64,000 bases of DNA. Source: Casp-alpha2 sp036337015. Lineage in GTDB: Bacteria; Pseudomonadota; Alphaproteobacteria; Rhodospirillales; Casp-alpha2. The notes below the pieces were generated by a model. The model had not been told where the DNA came from. It saw nothing but the letters and a program-made list of their open reading frames with translations, and searched no databases. Shown here in pieces: positions 1 to 9,067 of the stretch. The DNA lies in NCBI GenBank assembly GCA_036337015.1, contig JAYZEZ010000003.1, forward strand, positions 1 through 64,000. Reading direction: 5' to 3'. How positions within the stretch are numbered: position 1 is the stretch's first letter; each line of letters starts with the position of its first letter. A program made the position numbers and the translations under genes.

Positions 1-196
1 TTATTTATATAAAATAGATTTATTGCCAATACATCTATCATTTATGATGGTATGTCTACTATTTCAGGTAATAATTAAAATTAGAATATTCTGACAATTA
101 ATTAATTAAAAATGCAAGTCATATATAGATGCGTCCTTTTAACTTCACTTTTTAATTATTAAACAATTTTTATTTGTATTTTATTTTTTTGTAAAC

Positions 197-225
197 TTGA
201 CCCACTTTTTACCTAGCTTTATAAA
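197..225 (+). promoter_or_regulatory. sigma70-type promoter of serC-serA
   Basis: A -35 box TTGACC (197-202) and a -10 box TATAAA (220-225) are separated by exactly 17 bp. Transcription would start near 231-233, which is the first base of the structured serC leader (CGGGCC...). The coincidence of an ideal promoter with the 5' end of the leader supports both calls. Confidence 0.75.
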
Positions 226-230
226 AAGCA

Positions 231-284
231 CGGGCCACATCCTCCCAACGGGATGCGACCTTTCTGAAAGGAAAGGAAAATACT
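231..284 (+). ncRNA. serC-type mRNA leader (cis-regulatory candidate)
   Basis: The segment starts CGGGCCACATCC and can form two small hairpins. The first pairs CATCC (238-242) with GGATG (251-255). The second pairs CCTTTC (259-264) with GAAAGG (271-276) around a six-base loop. The second 3' arm is the Shine-Dalgarno sequence of serC, so closing it should block translation. This layout matches my recollection of the serC RNA motif described upstream of alphaproteobacterial serC-serA operons (Rfam serC). The ligand or mechanism of that motif is not established. A covariance-model search would settle family membership. Confidence 0.7.
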
Positions 285-1460
285 TTGAAACCATTACAAA
301 AACCGGACATTCGTCCGAGAAATCCCAGATTTTCTTCAGGGCCATGTGCGAAGTATCCAGGATGGTCTCTTGAAACGCTACATGATGCTTTTATAGGTCG
401 CTCTCATCGTCATTTTAGAGGAAAAGAAAAGCTAAAAGAGATTATCACACGTACACGTGATATTTTAAAAATTCCAGTTAGCCATCATATTGCAATCGTT
501 CCTGGTTCAGATACAGGGGCTATGGAAATGTCAATGTGGTCTATGTTAGGTGCACGGGGAGCTGACCTTCTGGCTTGGGATAGTTTTGGTCATACGTGGG
601 CTACCGATGTTATTGACCACTTAAAAATTAATGACACTCGTATTATCGAAGCTCCTTACGGAGAGTTGCCGGATTTAAATCAGGTTGATTTTGCTCGTGA
701 TGTTGTTTTTACATGGAATGGAACCACGTCTGGGGTTTGTGTGCCCGATGATAAATGGATTGATGCCAATCGTGATGGCCTTACTTTTTGCGATGCGACA
801 TCAGCAGCATTTGCTGTAGATCTTGTCTGGGATAAACTTGATGTGACTACTTGGTCTTGGCAGAAAGTAATGGGCGGAGAGGCTGCTCATGGAATGCTGG
901 TATTGGGTCCTCGTGCTGTTGAACGTCTTGAAAATTATACTCCACCTTGGCCATTGCCTAAGCTATTTCGTTTGATAAAGGGTGGAAAATTAGATTTGGC
1001 CCCATTTGAAGGTATTACCATCAACACACCATCTATGCTGTGTGTTGAGGATGCATTAAATAGTTTAAAATGGGCATCTTCTATTGGTGGACTTAAGGGG
1101 TTAATAGATAGAATTGAAAATAATTCTACAGCAACTTTTAATTGGGTTAACTCATCAAATTGGGTCGACTTTCTTGCGCAAGATCAAAGTGCTCGTTCGA
1201 AAACTTCTATAACTTTAAAAATTGTTGATCCATGGATAAACAGTCAAAATGATAGGTTTCGTCATAATGTTGGTCGAAGTCTCTCATCTCTACTTGATAC
1301 AGAAGGTGTAGGTTTTGATATAGCAAACCATATAGCAGCACCACCTGGTATCCGGTTGTGGAATGGAGCTACAGTTGAGACTTCCGATTTGAACGCGTTA
1401 TTTCCATGGCTGGATTGGGGTTGGGGCGTCCTTAAAAAATTAGGGGACAGTAATGACTAG
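285..1460 (+). CDS. serC: phosphoserine aminotransferase
   Basis: Converts 3-phosphohydroxypyruvate and glutamate to phosphoserine in serine biosynthesis, using PLP. At 391 residues it is the long form typical of Alphaproteobacteria and methanogens. The PLP lysine is K194 in a WSWQKVMGGE context, and the N-terminus has the family-typical NPRFSSGPCAKYPGW stretch. Translation starts at a TTG (285) with an AGGAAAGG ribosome site 8 bases upstream; there is no better in-frame ATG. The ribosome site lies inside the second leader hairpin, so expression is probably controlled at translation initiation. The 3' end overlaps serA by 8 bases, indicating one transcript and coupled translation. Confidence 0.95.
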   Translation: MKPLQKPDIRPRNPRFSSGPCAKYPGWSLETLHDAFIGRSHRHFRGKEKLKEIITRTRDILKIPVSHHIAIVPGSDTGAMEMSMWSMLGARGADLLAWDSFGHTWATDVIDHLKINDTRIIEAPYGELPDLNQVDFARDVVFTWNGTTSGVCVPDDKWIDANRDGLTFCDATSAAFAVDLVWDKLDVTTWSWQKVMGGEAAHGMLVLGPRAVERLENYTPPWPLPKLFRLIKGGKLDLAPFEGITINTPSMLCVEDALNSLKWASSIGGLKGLIDRIENNSTATFNWVNSSNWVDFLAQDQSARSKTSITLKIVDPWINSQNDRFRHNVGRSLSSLLDTEGVGFDIANHIAAPPGIRLWNGATVETSDLNALFPWLDWGWGVLKKLGDSND

Positions 1461-3027
1461 AGTTCTTATTTCTGATGAGATGAGTCCACTAGCAGAAGAA
1501 TGTTTAACACAATCTGGTATTGAAGTGGATGTAATCACAGATTTAAACGAGAGAGCTCTTGGCGAAATTATCCATAAATATGATGGCTTAGTTATACGCT
1601 CATCAACGAAGGTAACATCAAAAATTATTGAATTTGGAACAAATTTAAAGGTAATTGGTAGGGCTGGTATCGGAGTTGATAATATTGATATTGAAAAAGC
1701 AACTGCTAGCGGCATTGCTATCCTTAATACCCCTTTTGGTAATTCAATCACTACAGCTGAACATACCATTTCAATGATGCTATCTATTGCTAGACGAATT
1801 CCTCAAGCTAACGCTTTAACCCATCAGGGGAAATGGGAAAAGTCTCGATTTATGGGTGTTGAGCTGATGGGTAAGACGCTTGGAATAATTGGTTGTGGTA
1901 ATATAGGTAGTGTTGTTGCTGATCGAGCACAAGGGCTAAAAATGAAGGTCATTGCCTATGATCCGTTCCTAACTATAGAAAAAGCTGAGGATTTAGGTGT
2001 TGAAAAGGTAGAATTAAATCATCTATTGAAACGTTCCGATTTTATCAGTTTGCATACTCCATTGACTGATGCCACGCGAAATATTCTTAATAAACGAACT
2101 TTTGCAAAAATGAAGAAAGGAGTGCATATCATTAATTGTGCTCGAGGCGGCTTAGTTGTGGAAGAAGACTTAAAGATTGCGCTTGATCAAGGCGATGTAG
2201 CTGGTGCTGCTTTGGATGTTTTTGCTAGTGAACCAGCTGAGGAGAGCTCTTTAATTGGTATGGAAAACATAATCGCTACACCGCATTTGGGCGCAGCGAC
2301 AATAGAAGCTCAGCAAAAAGTTGCCCAACAAGTAGCTGAGCAGGTTGCAAACTTCCTTAATACTGGAGCAGTAACAAATGCTCTAAATATGGCTTCTGTT
2401 TCTGCAGAAGAAGCAGTTAGGTTAAAACCTTATTTATTGTTGGCAAAACAACTGGGAAGTTTTGCCGGACAAGCTACAAATTCGGCAATAAAAGAGGTAA
2501 CTGTAGCCTTTGATGGACTATGTGGGGATCTAAATTACAGACCTTTAACGGCGATAGTATTGCAATGGTTACTCTTACCACAGATGGAAGGTGTTAATAT
2601 GGTAAATGCACCCACTATCGCCAAAGATAGAGATATACATATCAAAGAGATTCGTTCAAATGATGCGGGCACCTTTCAAACTTTAATGACTTTAACTGTT
2701 AAATCTGAGACTCAAACCCGTTCGATCAGTGGATCACTTTTTAATGATATGCCACGATTAGTTAGAATTAAAGGGATAGCCATTGATGCAAAATTAGGCC
2801 TAAATATGCTATATATTACTAATAAAGATAAGCCAGGTTTAATTGGTAAATTAGGTACTTTGCTAGGAAATGCTGGAATAAATATTGCTACTTTCCACTT
2901 AGGTCGATCTAACCAAGGTGGTGATGCTATAGCTTTAATTGAAACAGATGGGGAAATACCTTCCAAATTATTGCAAAAAATTTTGTCACTTGAACACGTA
3001 GTTACTGCAGTACCGATGAAATTTTAG
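1453..3027 (+). CDS. serA: D-3-phosphoglycerate dehydrogenase
   Basis: Catalyses the first step of serine synthesis, NAD-dependent oxidation of 3-phosphoglycerate. The 524-residue protein is the long type: substrate- and NAD-binding domains (about 1-310, GCGNIG at 147-152), an intervening allosteric substrate-binding domain (about 320-445) and a C-terminal ACT domain (from about 450, around NKDKPGLIGKLG) that in this family senses serine. The catalytic triad of the D-2-hydroxyacid dehydrogenase family is visible as R231, E260 and H278. It overlaps serC by 8 bases, so the first two pathway enzymes are co-expressed. It ends 16 bases from the end of the convergent der gene; no clear hairpin terminator lies between them. 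Confidence 0.97.
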   Translation: MTRVLISDEMSPLAEECLTQSGIEVDVITDLNERALGEIIHKYDGLVIRSSTKVTSKIIEFGTNLKVIGRAGIGVDNIDIEKATASGIAILNTPFGNSITTAEHTISMMLSIARRIPQANALTHQGKWEKSRFMGVELMGKTLGIIGCGNIGSVVADRAQGLKMKVIAYDPFLTIEKAEDLGVEKVELNHLLKRSDFISLHTPLTDATRNILNKRTFAKMKKGVHIINCARGGLVVEEDLKIALDQGDVAGAALDVFASEPAEESSLIGMENIIATPHLGAATIEAQQKVAQQVAEQVANFLNTGAVTNALNMASVSAEEAVRLKPYLLLAKQLGSFAGQATNSAIKEVTVAFDGLCGDLNYRPLTAIVLQWLLLPQMEGVNMVNAPTIAKDRDIHIKEIRSNDAGTFQTLMTLTVKSETQTRSISGSLFNDMPRLVRIKGIAIDAKLGLNMLYITNKDKPGLIGKLGTLLGNAGINIATFHLGRSNQGGDAIALIETDGEIPSKLLQKILSLEHVVTAVPMKF

Positions 3028-3043
3028 AAAATCTATCTTAGAA

Positions 3044-4387
3044 TTAGTTACTTGGTGTGTATGGATTTTTACTAGTGCGTAAAAATATTCGAATTGGTAC
3101 TGCTGGAAGGTTAAAAGTCTCTCTAAGGCCATTAATAAGATAACGGGTATAACTATCAGGAATACTATTTTTTTGACTGGCAAAAATGATAAATGTTGGT
3201 GGACGCGATTTTACTTGGGTAATATAACGTAACTTTAAACGTTTGCCTTTAATTATAGGTGGCGGATGACTTTCAACCATTCCTTCAAGCCATCGATTAA
3301 TCTCTCCGGTTTCAATTCTTCGATTCCATATTTTATGAATTTTTATTACAGTTGGTAGAAGTTTTTCCAACCCACGACCTTTTAAAGAAGAGCAAGTTAT
3401 GAATGGCACGCCTTTTACTTGAGGCAGAGAAGTGCTTAATCGATTTTTAATTTGGTCTAGGACAGTTTCTTCTTCTTTAACAGAATCCCATTTATTAGCA
3501 GCAATAACTAAAGCACGACCTTCTTTTACTACTAAACGCGCGATAGTCAGGTCTTGCTTTTCTAGGCCATATTTTGCATCCAAAACTAAAACTACAACTT
3601 CAGCAAAACGTATTGATTGTAGGGTATCTCCAACTGATAGTCCTTCAAGCTTCTCCTTAATTCGAGCTTTTCGACGTATGCCAGCTGTATCAATTAATCG
3701 TATTGCATGGTTATTAAAGTTCCAAGAAATAGATATTGAATCCCTAGTGATACCCATTTCAGGACCAGTCAACATTCGTTCATGTCCTAATAATGCGTTG
3801 ACCATAGTTGACTTGCCAACATTGGGTCTACCAACTATAGCCATTTGCAAAGGTTTCTCTTTCCAAGTATTTATTTCTAGATTTTTTTCTTTATCGTTAC
3901 GAAACGGCGTTAGAGCATCATATAATTCACTTAGTCCTTCTCCATGTTCAGCGGAAAGTGGAATGGGACTTCCAAGGCCCAAGTTAAAGGCCTCTGAAAG
4001 ACCGCTTTGCCCAGCCCCGCCTTCACATTTATTAGCGATTAATATGGTTGGTGTATTTATTTTATGCATCCAGCTAACAAAAAATTTATCGAGTGGAGTT
4101 ACGCCAGAACGTGCATCTATTAAAAATAAAGCTACATCTGCTTCAATTAGACTTTGTTCTGTTTGTCGATGCATACGCGCTTGCAGACTATCGTCTTTTG
4201 AATCGTCAAGACCTGCTGTATCGATTATGGTAAATTTCATATCTGAAATACTTGCATCTCCCTCTCTACAGTCACGGGTAACACCCGGAGAGTTATGGAC
4301 AATAGCTAAACGTTTTCCGATCAAACGGTTAAATAGAGTTGATTTTCCCACATTGGGGCGTCCAATAATGGCTACAGTAAAAGTCAT
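3044..4387 (-). CDS. der: ribosome biogenesis GTPase Der (EngA)
   Basis: Essential GTPase for 50S subunit maturation. It has the diagnostic tandem G domains: the first P-loop GRPNVGKS at residues 9-16, the second at 186-193, each followed by a DTAG switch motif, and a C-terminal KH-like domain (about 350-447). The G4 motif of domain 1 reads NKCE (119-122), the usual Der variant of NKxD; that of domain 2 reads NKWD. Length (447) is normal. It lies 27 bases downstream of bamB on the same strand, and the order TPR protein-bamB-der is common in Alphaproteobacteria. Confidence 0.97.
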   Translation of the reverse strand: MTFTVAIIGRPNVGKSTLFNRLIGKRLAIVHNSPGVTRDCREGDASISDMKFTIIDTAGLDDSKDDSLQARMHRQTEQSLIEADVALFLIDARSGVTPLDKFFVSWMHKINTPTILIANKCEGGAGQSGLSEAFNLGLGSPIPLSAEHGEGLSELYDALTPFRNDKEKNLEINTWKEKPLQMAIVGRPNVGKSTMVNALLGHERMLTGPEMGITRDSISISWNFNNHAIRLIDTAGIRRKARIKEKLEGLSVGDTLQSIRFAEVVVLVLDAKYGLEKQDLTIARLVVKEGRALVIAANKWDSVKEEETVLDQIKNRLSTSLPQVKGVPFITCSSLKGRGLEKLLPTVIKIHKIWNRRIETGEINRWLEGMVESHPPPIIKGKRLKLRYITQVKSRPPTFIIFASQKNSIPDSYTRYLINGLRETFNLPAVPIRIFLRTSKNPYTPSN

Positions 4388-4414
4388 AGATATATACCCG
4401 CTCTGGCTGGATGT

Positions 4415-5779
4415 TTAGCGGTATGCCACTAACTCTGCATCATCAGAAAGAAAATAAATACTACCTGCGGCAACTACTGGAGGAACTGAGACACCGTCGG
4501 GGAGCTTTACAGAACCAAGTATGCGTCCAGTATATGGTGAAACTGCGATTGCCTTACCATGCGAGCCAGCAACAATTAATCGATCACTGACGAGTATTGG
4601 ACCAGTCCAAATAATTGGATCTTCTTGATCCTTAGGGTCCTCGTACCTGGGTAAGGAGCGAACCCAGTAAATACGACCACTGTTTCGAGAAATAGCAGTA
4701 ATTTCTATATCATTAGTTAGTAAAAAAATATAATCACCTGCCACCCAAGGGCTTTCTATCCCGCCAATTTCTTTTTGCCACATACGTCGCCCTTTTTGAA
4801 GGTCGTACGCTGCCATTAGACCGGAATGGCTAATAGCAAATACTTTGCCTCTATCGATAACCGGTCTACCCCTTATGTGTGCCAAATTGGACAAAACATC
4901 AGTCCGTTTGAAGGCTCTAAGACTGTTTTGCCATAGCATTCGGCCATTGCTAACCTTTAAGGCAATCAAATTTCCATTAGTATATGGGACTATAACTACA
5001 CCTTCATCTACAGCCGGACTTGCACTGCCAAGGAGACTTGATGATTCAGCTGCTTCAGAATGTGTCCATAATTTTTCACCAGTTTTAGCATTTAATGCAA
5101 AAATTTTGTTATCTACAGTAAGGATAAACATTCGCCCACCACGCAATGTTGGTGCAGCACGTGCAGGGCTTGAAATCCTTTTTCTCCAAACCTCTACGCC
5201 TGACTTGGCGTCTAATGCTATGGCTTCAGCAAAGCCGGTACTAACAAAAATAAGGCCATTATAATATGCTATTCCACCTGGAATATGGCCTTCATCTTCT
5301 TCATCTGGTGTTAAGTCTCTTTCCCAAAGCCTACGCCCATTTTTAGTATTATATGCACTAACTACTGATAATGAATCTATAATAAATATTCGTCCATTTG
5401 CTATAACTGGGGATGCCGCTAGTCGCTCTTCATCTTCGGACCCATCTCCAATATTAACCGACCAAATTTTATAAATTGAATCGGCAGCTTTTATATGATG
5501 CATTGCATGGCTCGGCAAGCCACCAGCTTGTGGCCAATTTTTATTAACTTCTGGAGCAGGAAGGAGTATCTGATCCTTAGAAAGTTTTGGATCAGGTTTT
5601 AAAGAACGTTGATTTAAAAGTACTGAAATTCGATCCCCTTCTAAAATAGGGTCTTTATTCCCATCTTTAAATTGATCTACCAGAGAGCAGCTGGTGAGAA
5701 CAATAAAAACAGAACAGGCTTTAAAGATATAAAGCTTGTGAAACAATCGAATAAATATTTTTTGCAAGTATTTCATCAT
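4415..5779 (-). CDS. bamB: outer membrane assembly factor BamB-like PQQ beta-propeller lipoprotein
   Basis: Accessory subunit of the BAM complex that inserts beta-barrel proteins in the outer membrane. The 454-residue product starts with a basic, hydrophobic leader ending in a lipobox (VLTSC, lipidated Cys at residue 31). The rest is made of PQQ-type blades with recurring elements such as ALDAKSGVEVW, ALNAKTGEKLW and AYDLQKGRRMW. The protein is longer than E. coli BamB, as in other Alphaproteobacteria. Two adjacent Met codons make the start ambiguous by one residue, and no clear Shine-Dalgarno is visible. It sits between a TPR membrane protein and der. Confidence 0.88.
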   Translation of the reverse strand: MMKYLQKIFIRLFHKLYIFKACSVFIVLTSCSLVDQFKDGNKDPILEGDRISVLLNQRSLKPDPKLSKDQILLPAPEVNKNWPQAGGLPSHAMHHIKAADSIYKIWSVNIGDGSEDEERLAASPVIANGRIFIIDSLSVVSAYNTKNGRRLWERDLTPDEEDEGHIPGGIAYYNGLIFVSTGFAEAIALDAKSGVEVWRKRISSPARAAPTLRGGRMFILTVDNKIFALNAKTGEKLWTHSEAAESSSLLGSASPAVDEGVVIVPYTNGNLIALKVSNGRMLWQNSLRAFKRTDVLSNLAHIRGRPVIDRGKVFAISHSGLMAAYDLQKGRRMWQKEIGGIESPWVAGDYIFLLTNDIEITAISRNSGRIYWVRSLPRYEDPKDQEDPIIWTGPILVSDRLIVAGSHGKAIAVSPYTGRILGSVKLPDGVSVPPVVAAGSIYFLSDDAELVAYR

Positions 5780-5804
5780 TAAGTAAATTCTAGACCATAT
5801 ATAA

Positions 5805-6473
5805 TCATTTACCCATCGCAGATAACATTTCCTCAGCCCTTGCTCTAATTCCTTTAGGTGCTAATTGATCTTCTTTAAGGCTATTTAAGAGCTTTATTGA
5901 TTCTAATTTTGCACCAATTTTTTGATTAATCATAACGGTAATTTCTTTCGCGCTGAATCGCCAGGGGTTGCTTTCTTCATAAAGACTTTCTAATTTTTCC
6001 TTTAATTTTTTTAAATCCTGATTAGGAATATTTAGTTCTACTAAGGCTCCGAAAATAATTGCAAGATCCTTGTAAAGGGTGTCTAAGGACTTATCTTGAG
6101 CTAAAGATTTATAGGCTTCAACTGCACCAGTAAAGTTTTTCTGTTGGACTAGGAGGCGCGCTTGTGAAAATCGTGCTAAAATTTTATAGCCATCTGTCCC
6201 ATCTTCGATGATTTTGGCTAGCTCAATAATAGAATTCTCAGTCTTATTTTCCGCAGCGAGAGTTATAGCTGCAGCAAAGCGTTCCCCCATCTCTTGACGA
6301 GCCTGGATAGTAAAATGTGACCACGCCTGATATCCTCCAACACTGAGAATGATGGCTATACAAAGGGCAACAATGTACTTGCCATAGGCTTGCCATAACT
6401 TATTTGCTTGATCTTGGCGAAGTTCATCATCAATCTCTTCAAATAGAATCGCATCATCTGTTCTTTCGGCCAC
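5805..6473 (-). CDS. membrane-anchored TPR protein (YfgM-like)
   Basis: A 222-residue protein with a short acidic cytoplasmic N-terminus, one membrane segment (about 28-46) and a periplasmic alpha-helical region resembling the TPR_21/YfgM family, which in E. coli is an ancillary SecYEG partner linking translocation to periplasmic chaperones. The start is GTG at 6473 with GGAG about 9 bases upstream. It directly precedes bamB (25-base gap), and this pairing is widespread in Alphaproteobacteria. That supports a role in envelope protein traffic; the exact function is inferred. Confidence 0.8.
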   Translation of the reverse strand: MAERTDDAILFEEIDDELRQDQANKLWQAYGKYIVALCIAIILSVGGYQAWSHFTIQARQEMGERFAAAITLAAENKTENSIIELAKIIEDGTDGYKILARFSQARLLVQQKNFTGAVEAYKSLAQDKSLDTLYKDLAIIFGALVELNIPNQDLKKLKEKLESLYEESNPWRFSAKEITVMINQKIGAKLESIKLLNSLKEDQLAPKGIRARAEEMLSAMGK

Positions 6474-6589
6474 TAATAAACTCCATAATTATCTTAATAT
6501 TAACTAGAAAATTTTTAAGGTGAATTCAAAAAAATTAAAATAGTCTTCATAAGGCTAGAAGGCAATTGTGCAATAGCTTGTCTAATTTA

Positions 6590-7150
6590 TCAATCGTTCG
6601 ATTTCCATTTAATGGAACAACCTATGGATGGGGTTTGGTCGATAGGACCATAATCAGTTTTCGAAATTTTTTCCATAGCTTCGAATAATTCTCGTGGTGA
6701 ATCCTTTGGTGCGGAATTCTTGCCTGAAGCGTCTAGCCGGCCCCTATATTGTAGTTTTAAATTTTTATTAAAACCAAAAAAATCGGGGGTGCATATGGCA
6801 CCATATGCTTTAGCCGTAGCCTGTGTTTCGTCTATTGTATAAGGAAAAGTGAAATTATACTTTTTTGCAATTATTTTCATATTTTCAAAAGAATCTTCCT
6901 CATATTCGTTTTGATCATTAGACATTATCGCTATAACGCCAATACCCAAATCTTGCAATGCCCTTACATCGTAGACCAGTCGCTCAAGTATTGCTTTTAC
7001 ATAAGGGCAGTGGTTACAAATAAACATTACGAGCGTACCATTTGTGCCTTTGATCTTGTTGAGCGTGTATTTTTCCCCATCGACACCCATTAAGCTGAAG
7101 TCTTGAGCTTTAAAGCTAAAATCACAGATCGGTGTTTTTAGTGATACCAT
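6590..7150 (-). CDS. thioredoxin-fold redoxin with CNHCPYV motif
   Basis: A 186-residue cytoplasmic protein of the AhpC/TSA-redoxin superfamily. The motif CNHCPYV (C45, C48) follows a hydrophobic strand (LVMFI), the position of the thioredoxin CxxC. The C-terminus carries the family-typical TPSIGCSIKWK segment with a third Cys. Proteins of this subgroup are annotated only as thioredoxin-family proteins and have no signal peptide. It is probably a thiol reductase or peroxidase; the substrate is unknown. It lies 116 bases upstream of the TPR gene on the same strand, so co-transcription is uncertain. Confidence 0.8.
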   Translation of the reverse strand: MVSLKTPICDFSFKAQDFSLMGVDGEKYTLNKIKGTNGTLVMFICNHCPYVKAILERLVYDVRALQDLGIGVIAIMSNDQNEYEEDSFENMKIIAKKYNFTFPYTIDETQATAKAYGAICTPDFFGFNKNLKLQYRGRLDASGKNSAPKDSPRELFEAMEKISKTDYGPIDQTPSIGCSIKWKSND

Positions 7151-7262
7151 GATAAATTACAGGACTTTTCTATTAAAAATTAGCATCAATTGAATAAAAT
7201 ATTTTAACCGGTTTTTAACTTACATAGACCATATTATACTTTTATTAACTGGAAGTGGAGCT

Positions 7263-7583
7263 ATGCGGTTTATTTTTTTGCTAGCTTTTGTGTTTCTCCT
7301 AAAAGGTTGTACAGCCTTTCCGGGCATGACTCAGTTGCAGGGTGCTGTTGTAATTGGCACTGATAAGACCATTGAAGATCATGTTATGTCTTTTACCAGT
7401 GGTAAGAACTGTTCTCTAATTCGAAAAGAGAAGGGTCTAACTTATTGTGAGGAAGACGAGCCTAAGATAATGCAAAACATTTTTTGTTATAAGACACTTG
7501 GATCAGTAACTTGTTATGATCGACCAGATTCTAACGTAAGTCGTAATCGTATTGACCGAAATGATCATAACTCCGTAAATTAA
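7263..7583 (+). CDS. small cysteine-rich lipoprotein, function unknown
   Basis: A 106-residue protein with a short hydrophobic signal ending in LLKGC (lipidated Cys16). The mature part has four further cysteines (C50, C62, C75, C84), two in the pair FCYKTLGSVTCYDRPD, compatible with two disulfides in the periplasm. I recognise this pattern as a small lipoprotein seen in other Alphaproteobacteria but know no function. The start ATG has a GGAAGTGGAG ribosome site just upstream. The gene is monocistronic, divergent from the thioredoxin-like gene and convergent with phnW. Confidence 0.75.
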   Translation: MRFIFLLAFVFLLKGCTAFPGMTQLQGAVVIGTDKTIEDHVMSFTSGKNCSLIRKEKGLTYCEEDEPKIMQNIFCYKTLGSVTCYDRPDSNVSRNRIDRNDHNSVN

Positions 7584-7664
7584 ATTTTAATCATTTTTTT
7601 TCTAAGAAAACCTCTACTAAAATTATGCTTCTCTCATAAAAAGTGAGTTTTTTGATTTAAAGCA

Positions 7665-8795
7665 TTAACTTAAGTTGGAAGCAGTATTGGTAACTTTCAT
7701 TTCTTTAAGAGTTTCTTTTATAGCTTTGATTGCCCCCCTCATCTCTTTCGCGCTAATTTTACCTATACAACCAATGCGAAAACTTGGTGTGGTTGTTAAT
7801 TTCCCAGGATAAATTAGATATCCCCGCTTACTTAGTAATTCATAAAAATCTTGAAACTTAAAATTTTTATCTGCGGGTATTTTAAAAGTCACTATTATTG
7901 GAGCTTGCAATTCATCTGGTAGTAGCGTTTCAAAACCAAGTGCCCGCATACCATCGACAAGTATACGAGAATTTTCCTTATACCGTGCATTGCGGCTTGA
8001 AATTCCTCCTTCAATCTTGAACTGTTTAAGTGCTGCATCTAAGGCGAAAATAACATGCGTAGGGGGTGTAAATCTCCATTGGTTATATTTTTTCATAGAT
8101 GTCCATTGGTCAAATAAGTCTAAGCTCAAAGTATGTGCATTACCTTGACAATTCTCTATAGCTTTTTGTTTTATGATAGCAAAACCAAGTCCTGGCACCC
8201 CTTCAAGACACTTGTTGGAAGAAGCCATCATAGCATCAAAAGAAACTTTTCTTGCATCTAATTCAATGGCTCCAAAAGCACTCATTGCATCAATTATTAA
8301 CTTTCTTCCATTCTCTTCAGTTATCTTTGCAATTTTTTCGATGGGATTTAGTATCCCTGATGTAGTTTCACAAAATACCACTAGAACATGACTAATACTT
8401 TGGTCTTTTTTTAATGTTATTTCTATTTCATTAAGATTTGGTGTCGTATGTTCTGGTGTTTCTAATTTAACAAATTTTCTTCTAGCGTATTGAAGAATTT
8501 TCACCATCCGTTGGCCGTAAGCACCATTAATAAGAATTAAAGCCTTACCTTTCTTAGGTATTAATGTTGAAAGTACAGCTTCGACAATGAAAGTTCCGCT
8601 ACCTTGTAGTGGAACGCATATATGAGATTTACTACCATTTGCAATATTTAATAATTCAGTCATGACACGTTGGTTAGTCTTAATAAAATTGACATCGCGT
8701 GATCCCCAGTCGTGCAACATGGCTTTTTTGGTTTGCATTGAAGTGGTTAGAGGGCCGGGGGTTAAAAGGCATGGATCTTGATTTAGAGGTGACAT
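7665..8795 (-). CDS. phnW: 2-aminoethylphosphonate--pyruvate transaminase
   Basis: Transfers the amino group of 2-aminoethylphosphonate (AEP) to pyruvate, giving phosphonoacetaldehyde and alanine. The 376-residue class V aminotransferase begins with the PhnW hallmark LLTPGPLTTS and a following DWGSRD segment. The PLP lysine is K195 in ASSNKCLEGVPG. No phnX, phnA/phnY, AEP transporter or phosphonate regulator is adjacent, so within this window the pathway is incomplete. The enzyme could work in AEP degradation or, in reverse, in phosphonate synthesis. Related alanine-glyoxylate-type aminotransferases cannot be fully excluded, but the N-terminus fits PhnW best. Confidence 0.82.
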   Translation of the reverse strand: MSPLNQDPCLLTPGPLTTSMQTKKAMLHDWGSRDVNFIKTNQRVMTELLNIANGSKSHICVPLQGSGTFIVEAVLSTLIPKKGKALILINGAYGQRMVKILQYARRKFVKLETPEHTTPNLNEIEITLKKDQSISHVLVVFCETTSGILNPIEKIAKITEENGRKLIIDAMSAFGAIELDARKVSFDAMMASSNKCLEGVPGLGFAIIKQKAIENCQGNAHTLSLDLFDQWTSMKKYNQWRFTPPTHVIFALDAALKQFKIEGGISSRNARYKENSRILVDGMRALGFETLLPDELQAPIIVTFKIPADKNFKFQDFYELLSKRGYLIYPGKLTTTPSFRIGCIGKISAKEMRGAIKAIKETLKEMKVTNTASNLS

Positions 8796-9067
8796 ATGAA
8801 TATAGCCGGTTAAAAAGGATGTATAATTATATAATCAATTGTTAAGTCAGAATTTCTTTAGTTTATCTTTCTATCATTTTTTTAGGGTCTGAACCTATAA
8901 AATCTGAAAATGTCATATTAAAAGTTGTATTCTTTATTAATCATAATTTTAAATTTTTAAAATATAGACTGCTCAAAAGGAAAAAAGTATTTTTTTAATT
9001 TTAGTAATTTAAACGTTCTTTTAAACAGATTGAGTGACCTTTATAACTTGTAAATTTTAGAAATATG

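Noticed and set aside
31..55. AT-rich inverted repeat (ATCAT-tt-ATGAT with outer ATAC/GTAT) at the left edge
   Set aside because: Short AT-only hairpins are expected by chance here; no T-run follows and the upstream gene is not visible.
3432..4418. A 328-codon open frame on the plus strand opposite der
   Set aside because: It is the antisense shadow of a well-supported gene; the translation has no recognisable domain, and der is complete with all motifs.
7640..7662. CTCA...TGAG followed by TTTTTT, resembling a terminator after the small lipoprotein gene
   Set aside because: The stem is only 4 bp with a 7-base loop, too weak to call in DNA with many T-runs.
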